A stretch of DNA of 35,751 bases. It comes from Bacteroidales bacterium (GTDB taxonomy: Bacteria; Bacteroidota; Bacteroidia; Bacteroidales; F082). A model generated the notes under the pieces. It saw only the letters and a list, made by a program, of their open reading frames with translations, was not told the origin of the DNA and did not search any database. Shown one piece after another: positions 7,923 to 16,458 of this stretch (positions within the stretch are counted from its first letter, which is position 1; the number at the start of each line of letters is the position of its first letter). Where the stretch lies: NCBI GenBank assembly GCA_015709215.1, contig JACCQN010000035.1, forward strand, positions 1-35,751, in the 5' to 3' direction. A program made the translations under genes and the position numbers.

Positions 7923-9241
7923 TGATTTTCTTCGTAGTAATCAAGCCCCAGATGATGGATCAGCGTTTCACCCATCATATACCTCAGGGTGTTCTCGAGT
8001 TTGATTTTTTGTAAAAATATATCGTGGATAGGCTGCATACCTTGCATGGTTTGAGGTGATTTAAAATAGAACGAAAGCCATTCCTGTATGCCTTTCATTT
8101 GGGCACGATGAGCCAAGTCAATAAACAGTGCCAGGTCGAGCACCACCGGGGCAGCCAGAATGGAGTCTTTACACAGAAAGTTCACCTTGATTTGCATTTT
8201 ATATCCCAGCCAACCAAAAATATCGATGTTGTCCCAGCTCTCCTTATTATCACCTTTTGGTGGATAATAATTTATCCTCACCTTGTGGTACATATCTTTG
8301 TAGAGTTGAGGGTACAAGTCAGCCTCCAATATACTTTCGAGTACACTGAGTTTAGATACCTCTTTAGTTTTGAACGAATCGGCGTCATCCAGTACTTTAC
8401 CATCCCTGTTTCCAAGGATATTGGTCGAAAACCAGCCATCAATCCCAATCAGGCGCGATTTCAATCCCGGACCCAATATGGTTTTCATCAGGGTTTGCCC
8501 TGTTTTAAAATCTTTACCGGCTATAGGCACTTTCAATTCATTGGCAAGGTCAACAATAGCGGGCATATCACAAGTGAGGTTGGGTGCGCCGTTAACAAAT
8601 GGCACTCCGCTTTTAATGGCCGCGTAAGCATAAATCATGCTTGGCGCTATTGCAGCATGATTATTTTCGAGTGCTTTTTCAAACTCGGGCAGGTTCTTGT
8701 GTATTTCCTGCTGCTCTACATAAATCTCGGTTGAAGCACACCATACCATTACCAGCCTGTTGCAACCATTTTCTTTTTTAAATTTTGCAATATCAGCCAT
8801 TAAGGCTTTTGCGGAATCCATTTTAGTTTTTTCATGTTTGATGTGTTCTCCATCAAGGTTTTTCACATATTTATGGTCAAAAACGGCCTTCATAGGTTGT
8901 ATAGACTCCAGCTCGCTTTTTAGGTCTTTCAACAATTCCTTTTCAAGCACACCTGCATTTAATGCCGCTTCATAGGCATTGTCGGGTGTGATGTCCCATC
9001 CGCCAAAAACCAAGTCGTTTAAGGATGCGAGTGGGACAAATTCATTAATTGCCGGGTTGCGGTTTTCGGTACGTTTGCCCAACCTGATTTTACCCATCTG
9101 GGTAACTGAACCAATGGGTTGTCCTATTCCTTTTCGGGCGGCAAGTGTGCCTGCTATAAAGGTTGTCGAAACTGCACCTAGACCGGGAATAAGAATGCCG
9201 AGTTTACCGTCGGCAGCCTGAATACTTTCTTTGTGATTCAT
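7919..9241 (-). CDS. ino1: Myo-inositol-1-phosphate synthase
   Basis: 440 aa. It converts glucose 6-phosphate to 1D-myo-inositol 3-phosphate with tightly bound NAD. The NAD-binding glycine loop is at the start (GILIPGLGAVSTTFIAG). Typical motifs follow: VMVWCASTEIY, FVNGAPNLTCDMPAIVDLA, GKDFKTGQTLMKT and the N-x-LGNRDGK segment (TNILGNRDGKVL), with a late INYYPPKGD stretch. Length and motif order match the INO1 family (bacterial and eukaryotic type). It lies 17 nt after the phosphatidyltransferase gene and overlaps pgpA. It feeds inositol phosphate directly to the preceding CDP-alcohol phosphatidyltransferase, giving phosphatidylinositol phosphate. Confidence 0.95.
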   Translation of the reverse strand: MNHKESIQAADGKLGILIPGLGAVSTTFIAGTLAARKGIGQPIGSVTQMGKIRLGKRTENRNPAINEFVPLASLNDLVFGGWDITPDNAYEAALNAGVLEKELLKDLKSELESIQPMKAVFDHKYVKNLDGEHIKHEKTKMDSAKALMADIAKFKKENGCNRLVMVWCASTEIYVEQQEIHKNLPEFEKALENNHAAIAPSMIYAYAAIKSGVPFVNGAPNLTCDMPAIVDLANELKVPIAGKDFKTGQTLMKTILGPGLKSRLIGIDGWFSTNILGNRDGKVLDDADSFKTKEVSKLSVLESILEADLYPQLYKDMYHKVRINYYPPKGDNKESWDNIDIFGWLGYKMQIKVNFLCKDSILAAPVVLDLALFIDLAHRAQMKGIQEWLSFYFKSPQTMQGMQPIHDIFLQKIKLENTLRYMMGETLIHHLGLDYYEENQ

Positions 9242-9258
9242 GAGTTTTTGTATTTAAG

Positions 9259-9936
9259 TTACATTTTATTGTTACAATAATTTATTCGTTGATAAGCAGT
9301 GAAATTTGTCAAAATAGCAAGCAGGAATATCGGGATGGTGAAAACAGAGATGTTTTCGAACAAAGGAAATGGCAGCCAACTGACTGTGTATTTAAAATCG
9401 CCAAACACGTAAGAAACCAGTCCGGCAAGCAAAGCGGCTACGCCAATTGTTAGTATCCGCTCTGGCCGCTGCATAATACCTACTGAACATTCCACTCCGA
9501 GAGACTCAGCTCTGGCCCGCACATAGCTCACCATAATTGAGCCGATCATCGCAATAAATGCAAAAAGTGAACTCAAAAAGTAGTGATGTGCCACCAGGTA
9601 GTAACAGATGCCCAAAAACATGAACATTTCACTGTAACGGTCGAGAACCGAATCGTAAAGTGCGCCGAATTTGGTTGTTTTGTTAGTCAACCTGGCAAGT
9701 TGCCCGTCCAGCATGTCAAATATTCCACCAAAAAGTGTGATGATTCCAAACCAGGATATATATCTGAAATCGCCCCGATTGCCCACTTCGCCTCCTGCAA
9801 TAAGAACACTGGTTGACACCAAAGTAATCCCTAAACCAATGGTAGTAATGCCATTGGGTGTAATCCCGGTTTTTTTAAGTAAAAGAACCACAGGGGTTAT
9901 CGCTTTGTACGCGTTTTTTTTGATAGCTTTCCACAT
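9259..9936 (-). CDS. CDP-alcohol phosphatidyltransferase (likely phosphatidylinositol-phosphate synthase)
   Basis: 225-aa inner-membrane enzyme and first gene of the lipid operon. The complete CDP-alcohol phosphotransferase signature D-x2-D-G-x2-A-R-x8-G-x3-D-x3-D is present with Asp74, Asp77, Gly78, Ala81, Arg82, Gly91, Asp95 and Asp99. Hydrophobic helices follow to the C-terminus. The family joins CDP-diacylglycerol to an alcohol acceptor. Since the next gene is myo-inositol-1-phosphate synthase and a PgpA phosphatase follows, inositol 3-phosphate is the likely acceptor (inference). Alternatives such as phosphatidylglycerophosphate synthase cannot be excluded by sequence alone. A TAAATTTG box lies about 75 nt upstream. 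Confidence 0.88.
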   Translation of the reverse strand: MWKAIKKNAYKAITPVVLLLKKTGITPNGITTIGLGITLVSTSVLIAGGEVGNRGDFRYISWFGIITLFGGIFDMLDGQLARLTNKTTKFGALYDSVLDRYSEMFMFLGICYYLVAHHYFLSSLFAFIAMIGSIMVSYVRARAESLGVECSVGIMQRPERILTIGVAALLAGLVSYVFGDFKYTVSWLPFPLFENISVFTIPIFLLAILTNFTAYQRINYCNNKM

Positions 9937-10009
9937 AGCTTTAGGATTTATTTGAGTTTTTTTAGAAGAAACTTTTAACTGGCAACCGCTAATTCTTTTG
10001 ATGCCTGAA

Positions 10010-10017
10010 CAAATTTA
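10010..10017 (-). promoter_or_regulatory. Candidate promoter (-7 box) of the inositol/sphingolipid operon
   Basis: On the minus strand the sequence reads TAAATTTG, fitting the Bacteroidota -7 consensus TAnnTTTG, about 75 nt before the first start codon at 9936. No TTG is found at the ideal -33 position (TGG occurs there). It is the only plausible promoter before the nine closely packed genes, whose gaps are at most 21 nt. Confidence 0.5.
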
Positions 10018-10062
10018 CCGACCTTTCATATTATCAGCCAGTTACCAGTCATTTACTAGAGC

Positions 10063-10530
10063 TCAAAAAACTTCATGTAATTTCATTCTCCAATATCTGG
10101 ATACTTTTGGTAATTGAAAATACCTTTTGCCACTTCGTATTAAAAAGGACAGATAGCTCTTTTCCTCCCTTTTTACCCAAAAAATAGAATCCCTAAACTG
10201 TCCGTATCTTTGCATTAATCTCAGGAAAGCCAGATCGAAGTAAGAATGGATATGTTTAACCAGACGGTATAAACATGCGATAATATAGTCAATAGCTTCG
10301 TTTAGAGCTGTCTTGAGATTAGTAGGGGCTGTTTCAATCACTCTTACTTCCTCTTCAAAATCCAGGAATAACGGTTCAAAAGGCTCACTATCACCTTCTT
10401 CCTCCATATGAAGTTTCTTCCAGGCGATTTCCGGTTGTTGCATCAGGGATTCCATCATTATCCCCGGATTACTGAATTGAACTATGATACGCCTTTTTGC
10501 TCTTATGAAATCCTTGATACTGGGAGTCAT
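10063..10530 (-). CDS. Hypothetical protein, 155 aa
   Basis: Not recognised. The reading frame is open back to an ATG at 10635, but a full promoter (TTG at 10633-10635, TAATTTTG at 10606-10613) lies inside that extension. The real start is therefore most likely the ATG at 10530, giving a leader of about 70 nt with an A-rich stretch before it. The protein has a basic N-terminus (FIRAKRRIIVQF), an acidic middle (EEEGDSEPFEPLFLDFEEE), a helix with Cys (AIDYIIACLYRLVKHIHSY) and a basic C-terminus. No signal peptide or clear membrane span is seen. It stands alone, upstream of the lipid operon on the same strand and 126 nt from its first gene. An 18-bp palindrome sits in its promoter, so it is probably regulated. 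Confidence 0.55.
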   Translation of the reverse strand: MTPSIKDFIRAKRRIIVQFSNPGIMMESLMQQPEIAWKKLHMEEEGDSEPFEPLFLDFEEEVRVIETAPTNLKTALNEAIDYIIACLYRLVKHIHSYFDLAFLRLMQRYGQFRDSIFWVKREEKSYLSFLIRSGKRYFQLPKVSRYWRMKLHEVF

Positions 10531-10605
10531 TTTTTTTTGTTTAATTTTTTTTAAAACCTGCACAGCAATAAATACTGATTCCTGTGAAGGAAATATTTGG
10601 CGCCG

Positions 10606-10635
10606 CAAAATTAGTAAACGTTTACTAACCTTCAA
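10606..10635 (-). promoter_or_regulatory. Promoter with palindromic operator (10611-10628)
   Basis: Minus-strand promoter with TTG (10633-10635), a 19-nt spacer and TAATTTTG (10606-10613), the full Bacteroidota pattern. The spacer is almost filled by a perfect 18-bp palindrome, TTAGTAAACGTTTACTAA, at 10611-10628. Its core GTAAACGTTTAC has the central CG and flanking A/T layout of LacI/PurR-type operators. Its placement would let a bound protein block RNA polymerase. The regulator is not encoded next to it. Confidence 0.7.
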
Positions 10636-12337
10636 AATTTATTGTGGCTAAGTCCTAATAAAACTAAATTTTCCTCAAACAGCCAAAATAAATTGTATGC
10701 ATCATTTGATATGAACAGCTTAACAAACCTTTTGTTTTAGTATTTCTTAATGCTGGTTCAACTTGTTGGCAAAGGCATACCACTTCATGCCCTTTTGAAG
10801 GTGTTTTAAAACTTCCTCCATAAAACGTCCAAAGAGGAACTTCGCGATTTGGCTGGCTGTGCTGTTAACCTATTGCAGATGCGCCATAGCATTGCCTTCG
10901 CTGTCATGGTCTTTCACTGATAATGCCCTAGTTATATTTTGAACTTCGCTGCTGCATATAGCCTGTACGAGGCGTGAATGGCTTAAGAGTGATTTGCCTT
11001 GCTGATCCTATTTTCAAAAAAAATCTGGCAATTGGATCGACAGGTAAACATTTTTGTTTTAACCGCTTTATCGTTATTTCATGTATGCGCTCCACAAAGA
11101 CCACAAATAAACAACCGTAGATTCAGCTGAAGCTATGTTTCTTATGAAATCACCCGCTCTCTTAAGTAGTTTGCGGCTGAGATTACAGAGCCATTGTTTT
11201 TCTCTGGCAGTTCTATTTTACCCTTTCAACTGTACCTGACAAGGATTCGGAGGAGATATTAGCTAGTGAGTTCTAAGAACTGTTGCGTCAATGCAGCACA
11301 ATTTAAATGCTTAAAACCAATACTTTAACAGACTTCTTGATAGGCAATCCCCTGCTGCATGCAGTTCAAATTGGCTTGCTAAATATGCTTAAGCTTGTTG
11401 TCTCATATCGGAGTGCCTGCTGTTTCAATACATCAAATTTTACATCAGCAGCCCATTTATAATTAGGGCCTGTGTATAAAATCAAGTGTATGATCTCTAA
11501 TGTTCGAGTTCAAGCCTGCCTGTCCGGCCAACAGGGCTTGTGCAGTATTGAAAATCAAGGAGTCCCAAAACTTCTGGATGACACTTTTCAAAACTGACCT
11601 AAGCAGAAATCGGACTTTACAGATAAACACTAATTAGCCATTTAGACGTAATTATTTCAGTCGGGTATCATTTAAAATCAATAGAGGGAATTCTGTTTCG
11701 TATTTGGGCAGGCAAACGTCTGAAAAAATATGTCAGCCAGGTTTTTCCTGGGATGATGAATGCGTAAAAATTTGATTTTTAGTGGCTATTGGAAAGAATT
11801 GTTGCACCGCATTCGCGACATTCGCACACCCGATTAAGTATTTTATCTTCGGATTATGAACCTTGATGCAGCCCGCATAGATTACAATCTAAAATTGATG
11901 TTTCATTACATTATTGTCAAACAAAAAAAATTTTACCTCTAAAATGTGTTTTACTATAACTGCGACACCTTAATATTATACAATCAATTGATTTCTATCG
12001 TATTTAATTATTATGGGATTTTTAAAAACCTCATTAGCGGCGAAAGTATAGTAAAAGGTAGTAAAGCGTAAAGAATAAGTACTGAATAGGCCTTACTTAA
12101 CTTCAGATGATATTATTATTCAATAATTTACGTTAGTAAATTTATTTTTTTCCTGACAACAAGGAGAAAAAACAAAGAAATAGAAAAAATTAAATCCAGC
12201 TCTTAAGTTGAACACCTTAAAGACGTTAAATTTACTACCTGAATGATTGTGGTATAAGAAGTTATTTCTCTTTGCGATAAAAATTGCCTGCATCCTCTAC
12301 TTTTAATAAACCGGCATTCTTGAGTTAACAAATCAGC
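10636..12337. other. Long non-coding, decayed region
   Basis: No intact gene in about 1.7 kb. Roughly 10747-11500 carries broken minus-strand reading frames (listed separately). From about 11500 to 12337 I see only AT-rich DNA with scattered stops. One 28-codon reading frame on the plus strand (11856-11942, beginning MNLDAARIDYN) follows a promoter-like TATCTTCG. It could be the clipped start of a lost gene but is too short to support. No tRNA, CRISPR or clear terminator is visible. Confidence 0.5.
10747..11500 (-). pseudogene. Remains of an unidentified coding region
   Basis: The minus strand shows successive open tracts in shifting frames. One tract near 11080-11210 includes NLSRKLLKRAGDFIRNIA. 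A tract near 10990-11100 includes FVERIHEITIKRLKQ then DPIARFFLKIGSA. A tract of about 85 codons down to a TAA at 10747-10749 contains AKFLFGRFMEEVLKHLQKG and is broken by one TAG. The amino-acid texture is protein-like and all on one strand, consistent with a gene decayed by frameshifts. A transposase is the likeliest class given the nearby IS3 remnant, but I do not recognise a family. Confidence 0.3.
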
Positions 12338-14203
12338 CTAATACCCCAAAAACTCCTCAAACCATACCTGTAAATACGCTTTACCCTGATTGATGACTTG
12401 TTCTTCTTTGTCGGGTGGTAATGCTTTTTGGTAATAGACATCCAGTTTCTTATTCCAGACAAAATGGCCCTCGGGGGTTTTAAAACCAAGCCCTTCGTTG
12501 GTTTCAAAGTAGGCAAAAGGTCGGTAGCACATATTCATCAGGTTTTTGCTCCAGAAAAATTCCGAATGATCTATTCCCAGCTGAGCCATTAATGTAGCAG
12601 GCACATCCGTATTGCCACTTATCAGATCGAAATGCCTTCCTCTCATGGAATCATTCAAAGCAGGACCCGCAATCAACAAGGGAATTTTTCGGTATTCAAA
12701 AGTTTCTATGGGATGATTACGGTAGGTATTGTGGCTATGATCGGCCAAAACAAGAAAGAGCGTGTTTTCGTACCAGGGCTGTTGCTTTGCCCTATCAAAG
12801 AAATCACCAAGTGCCTGATCTGTGTAATGCACTGAGTTGATAAAGTCCTTTTCCAGCTTTGGCCATTGGATCATATGTTCCATCGGAAAATCATATGGGG
12901 AATGTGAACTGAGCGTAAAGACCGTACTAAAAAATGGTTCAGGTAGTGTATTTAACTGACGGGCATACCAAGGCAAAAGATAGGAGTCATGTATCCCGAG
13001 TTTACCCCGTGGAAATTCTTCCGGGATGTCTTTTCCCTCAACAATAAGGTCAAACCCATTATATATAAGGTAGGAAAGAATATTACCATAAATCAGCTGT
13101 CCACCAAAGTAAAAGCTGGTATGATAAGCTTTATCATTCAAAAGCCTGATCATACTAGGCAAAGAAGCATATTTTTCGGGATGGTTGGTAATAGTTGTAA
13201 TTGGCAAACCGGGCATACCGGCAAATAAGGATCCTATCGCCTGTTGCGACCGGTTGGCGCTGGCATAAAAGTTCGTAAACAGCAAACCGTCTTGCTCCAG
13301 CTTGCTAAAGTTCGGTGTGATACCCGGCTCTCCTCCAAGGGATTCAATCAGATCAGCTGACCAGCTCTCGAGTAAGATCACAACAATATTTGGTTTTTCA
13401 ATTTTCAGAATCGAAATCGTGCTGTCGCAATCGGTTTGGTGCAGCTCATCAACAAGCTGCCTGGCCAGCGCTTCCGGCATACTTTTGAAAAGATTTTCCT
13501 TACTAAAGCTCTGCGCATCAAGGGTACTCACCATCAGGTTGTAAGCCGGATTAACAGCAACAATATTCAGGATATTGTGATTGCTGAAATAAGCTGCACT
13601 CGTGGTAATGGGTATTTCGCGCAAACCCCCTCTGATGCCTAAAAAGAGCAGAACAAACCAAATAGGAACGTTCCAAAGGAGCGCAAAAGGCTTGCCTTTT
13701 GATGCAGGAAAACCAAATTTAAACCATCGCCTATAAACCCAGAATAAGATCACCGACATGGAAAACCACGTTGCCACAAGCATTATAAAAACACTGTTGC
13801 TCACCGAATTAAAGACTTCATCTGGATTCCTAAGATAGGCTAGTGCCTTGTATGACAATTTTGTTTTCCATTCGCCATAAAGTCCGGTTTCGCCCAACAC
13901 GATCAGGCTGTATATTAACAACACTAAAAACACATAAGTATTGATCACCCCCGACCAGATTTTGGAAGGTCTTAACTGCGCCACCACCGATACCAGCAAA
14001 GGGAATAGCAGGATATAACCAATTGTGGAAATATCCAGCCAGAAAGCAGCAGCAAAAACCTCAAAAACTTCCGTCAGGGGAATTGCTTCCAGCTTCAGCA
14101 ATGGCATATAATAGGTCAGAAAAACAATACGTAACAGGTTAAACACCAGCAGCCAGAAAAGGCTCAGTTTGACAAATTGAAAATGATAGTTGAGGCTTCG
14201 CAT
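12338..14203 (-). CDS. LtaS-like membrane sulfatase/phosphoglycerol transferase
   Basis: 621 aa. About five transmembrane helices fill the first 190 residues, followed by an extracytoplasmic alkaline-phosphatase/sulfatase-fold domain from about residue 270. It starts PNIVVILLESWSADL (Glu279 as metal ligand). The nucleophile region is ANRSQQAIGSLFAG, with Ser319 where Thr is usual in lipoteichoic acid synthases. Later come ADHSHNTYRNHP (Asp and His metal ligands) and RKIPLLIAGP. The family transfers phosphoglycerol or phosphoethanolamine from phospholipids to glycans or lipids, or hydrolyses them. It stands alone, flanked by decayed DNA on its downstream side. A TATTTTTG box on the minus strand at 14212-14219 would give an almost leaderless transcript. 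Substrate unknown. Confidence 0.85.
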   Translation of the reverse strand: MRSLNYHFQFVKLSLFWLLVFNLLRIVFLTYYMPLLKLEAIPLTEVFEVFAAAFWLDISTIGYILLFPLLVSVVAQLRPSKIWSGVINTYVFLVLLIYSLIVLGETGLYGEWKTKLSYKALAYLRNPDEVFNSVSNSVFIMLVATWFSMSVILFWVYRRWFKFGFPASKGKPFALLWNVPIWFVLLFLGIRGGLREIPITTSAAYFSNHNILNIVAVNPAYNLMVSTLDAQSFSKENLFKSMPEALARQLVDELHQTDCDSTISILKIEKPNIVVILLESWSADLIESLGGEPGITPNFSKLEQDGLLFTNFYASANRSQQAIGSLFAGMPGLPITTITNHPEKYASLPSMIRLLNDKAYHTSFYFGGQLIYGNILSYLIYNGFDLIVEGKDIPEEFPRGKLGIHDSYLLPWYARQLNTLPEPFFSTVFTLSSHSPYDFPMEHMIQWPKLEKDFINSVHYTDQALGDFFDRAKQQPWYENTLFLVLADHSHNTYRNHPIETFEYRKIPLLIAGPALNDSMRGRHFDLISGNTDVPATLMAQLGIDHSEFFWSKNLMNMCYRPFAYFETNEGLGFKTPEGHFVWNKKLDVYYQKALPPDKEEQVINQGKAYLQVWFEEFLGY

Positions 14204-14305
14204 ATTCGCCTCAAAAATACGCTATTTGGCTTAATGCATGTTTAATTTCTATCAAAGGTATCACCAAACAACATTCGCCATTAAAAATCAGGTCTGCGAA
14301 ATCCT

Positions 14306-14313
14306 TATCTTTG
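14306..14313 (+). promoter_or_regulatory. Promoter -7 box of yggS
   Basis: TATCTTTG matches the TAnnTTTG consensus. Transcription would begin a few bases later, which excludes a TTG start at 14311 and supports the ATG at 14335. No TTG is seen at the -33 position. Confidence 0.6.
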
Positions 14314-14334
14314 CATGCAAAATTCAGTAAAGTG

Positions 14335-15021
14335 ATGTCATTTTCAATTACAGCCCAACTCAACAAGCTAAAAAAGACCATTCCGGATCAGGTGAAGCTG
14401 GTAGCCGTTTCTAAAACCAAACCCGTTGAGGATATTCTGGAGGCTTACAAAGCCGGCCAGCGCCATTTTGGCGAAAACAAGGCACAGGAGATGGAAACCA
14501 AGCACGAACAGCTCCCGACTGACATTGTCTGGCATTTTATTGGCCACCTCCAAACCAATAAGGTAAAATACATCGCAGCTTATATATCGCTTATTGAAGC
14601 TGTTGACAGTTTGAAACTGCTGAAAGAAATCAATAAGCAGGCTGCAAAAAACGAACGTATAATTCCCTGTCTTCTCCAGTTTCACATCGCTGAAGAGGAC
14701 ACCAAATTTGGCCTCGATCAAGATGAAGCTGCTGCTCTTTTGGAGTCGGAAGCCTTCAAAAAAATGAAAAACATTCAAATTGTCGGGGTGATGGGTATGG
14801 CCACTTTTACGGAAGACATGGACCAAGTACGCAGGGAATTTAAACACCTTAAAACAATCTTCGACTGGCTGAAGTCAAAATACTTTGTTGTGGATGACAG
14901 CTTCAGAGAAATTTCGATGGGCATGTCAAGCGACTATCAGGTTGCTATAGAAGAAGGCGCCACTATTGTTAGGATTGGCAGTCTTATTTTTGGCGAAAGA
15001 AACTATCCCACAACACATTAA
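14335..15021 (+). CDS. yggS: YggS-family PLP homeostasis protein
   Basis: 228 aa from the ATG at 14335. A longer frame using TTG at 14311 would overlap the promoter box. The family (YggS/PROSC) is a single-domain TIM barrel that binds pyridoxal 5'-phosphate without known catalysis and buffers cellular PLP. Visible marks are the PLP lysine in LVAVSKTKP (Lys27), the HFGENKAQE segment, WHFIGHLQTNKVKYI, the GVMGMATFT strand and the phosphate-binding end EISMGMSSDYQVAI...TIVRIGSLIFG. Cytoplasmic. The next gene starts 3 nt after its stop, so the two probably form an operon. Confidence 0.93.
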   Translation: MSFSITAQLNKLKKTIPDQVKLVAVSKTKPVEDILEAYKAGQRHFGENKAQEMETKHEQLPTDIVWHFIGHLQTNKVKYIAAYISLIEAVDSLKLLKEINKQAAKNERIIPCLLQFHIAEEDTKFGLDQDEAAALLESEAFKKMKNIQIVGVMGMATFTEDMDQVRREFKHLKTIFDWLKSKYFVVDDSFREISMGMSSDYQVAIEEGATIVRIGSLIFGERNYPTTH

Positions 15022-15024
15022 TAC

Positions 15025-15978
15025 ATGCTGATTTACATCTTATTTATTGTTGGTTTTGTGGTCCTTATTCTAGGGGCAAACTGGTTGGTGAATGGGTCTG
15101 TTTCGCTTGGCCTTCGGGCAAATCTTTCGCCTTTGGTCATCGGCTTGACTGTTGTCGCTTTCGGTACCTCACTGCCCGAATTGGTGATAAATGTTTTTGC
15201 CTCATTAAAAGGAAGTTCTGATTTGGCCATTGGTAATGTATTGGGAAGCAATATCATGAATATTTTTCTGATTCTCGGAATAGCATCCCTTATTCTGCCA
15301 ATTTATGTTGAACGCATCTCAATTTACAGGGATATTCCTGTTGGTTTATTCGCCACATTATTTTTTGGATTAATTGCCAACGGATATTTTATGGGATTCG
15401 ATCAGGTAATTAATCGTTTTGAAGGCATTATTCTCTTGAGCATTTTTGCAGTATATCTATGGTTTACACTCAAAAAAGGCAAGGGGATAGATATAGATTT
15501 GGATGTTAAAAATAAAGAACCGCACTCTTGGCCAAAAACCATTGGGTTAATATTGATCGGCTTAGCTGGCTTATATTTTGGTGGCGAATGGGTTTCGAGT
15601 GGCGCCCTCGAAGTGGCCAAAGCGCTTGGGATAAGCGAAACAGCAGTGGGTCTTACCATAGTGGCAGCAGCTACCTCTTTGCCCGAACTTGTTACTGCTA
15701 TCGTGGCTGCCCTGAAAAAGAATATTGGAATCGTGATGGGTAACGTACTGGGTTCCAATATTATCAACTTGCTCGTTGTTCTAGGAACCAGTGCAATTAT
15801 TAACCCGCTGGTTTATCAAACAAGACTCAATGTAGAGTTGGGAATGGTTATTGCCGCAAACCTGGCATTGGTTGCTCTGATATATTTAGGCAAAGGGCTG
15901 CGTTTAAGCAGGTTCGAAGGTGCATCCCTCATTGTGATCTATGCAGTTTTTATCTGGTTTTCTCTTAATTACAATTAG
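15025..15978 (+). CDS. Calcium/sodium antiporter (CaCA family, YrbG-like)
   Basis: 317-aa inner-membrane exchanger with about ten helices in two inverted halves. Each half carries the alpha-repeat: FGTSLPELVINVFAS followed by NVLGSNIMN in the first half, and AATSLPELVTAIVAA followed by NVLGSNIINLLVVLG in the second. The acidic residue in each TSLPE motif coordinates the cation. Length and repeats match K-independent Na/Ca exchangers of bacteria. It starts 3 nt after yggS. The physiological ion is not fixed by sequence. Confidence 0.92.
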   Translation: MLIYILFIVGFVVLILGANWLVNGSVSLGLRANLSPLVIGLTVVAFGTSLPELVINVFASLKGSSDLAIGNVLGSNIMNIFLILGIASLILPIYVERISIYRDIPVGLFATLFFGLIANGYFMGFDQVINRFEGIILLSIFAVYLWFTLKKGKGIDIDLDVKNKEPHSWPKTIGLILIGLAGLYFGGEWVSSGALEVAKALGISETAVGLTIVAAATSLPELVTAIVAALKKNIGIVMGNVLGSNIINLLVVLGTSAIINPLVYQTRLNVELGMVIAANLALVALIYLGKGLRLSRFEGASLIVIYAVFIWFSLNYN

Positions 15979-16458
15979 CGATCATTATTTCCCCCAAAAA
16001 AACCTAAGGCTTTTTCCTATAAAGCTGCTTTTCTTTTGGGATAACAGAAGGTTTTCAACGGTAATCAGTAATTAGGTGCAGGCTCGCTGAGCGGTAATAA
16101 TCGCTATAAAATTACATCACCCACTAACAACAAAGGTGCAGAGCATCGATAATATTATAGAAAGAAATTTACAACAAATTTTATAGAAACCCTTTAAAAG
16201 CGTGCCTCAAAGATCAATTTAACAATTACAATTGTCAGTGAAAATGTTATACCAGCTCTACAACACCATCTTTTCATCGATCTCACATTTTAATGGGTAT
16301 TTTATTGGCTAGCATTTTTTTGCAAATCCAAAAACTCTCAAATTCACGAACAACATCCTATCGAAATCATTAGCAGCATATTAGAAATTAGTAATTAACT
16401 TAGATTAATTTTAAATTACCGTTTCCTTAATTTTTTTTACCATTTTCTTAAAAAACAC

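Noticed and set aside
8099-8734. 211-codon plus-strand frame opposite the inositol-phosphate synthase gene
   Set aside because: It is the antisense shadow of a clearly conserved gene and has no recognisable protein features.
10531-10635. N-terminal extension of the unknown gene from the ATG at 10635
   Set aside because: It would contain the promoter -7 box and the palindromic operator, so the ATG at 10530 is preferred.
11495-11520. tRNA-like T-arm sequence (GTTCGAGTTC)
   Set aside because: No matching acceptor, anticodon or D-arm could be built around it.
11856-11942. 28-codon plus-strand frame starting MNLDAARIDYN after a promoter-like box
   Set aside because: Too short, no known family, and surrounded by decayed DNA; at most the clipped start of a lost gene.
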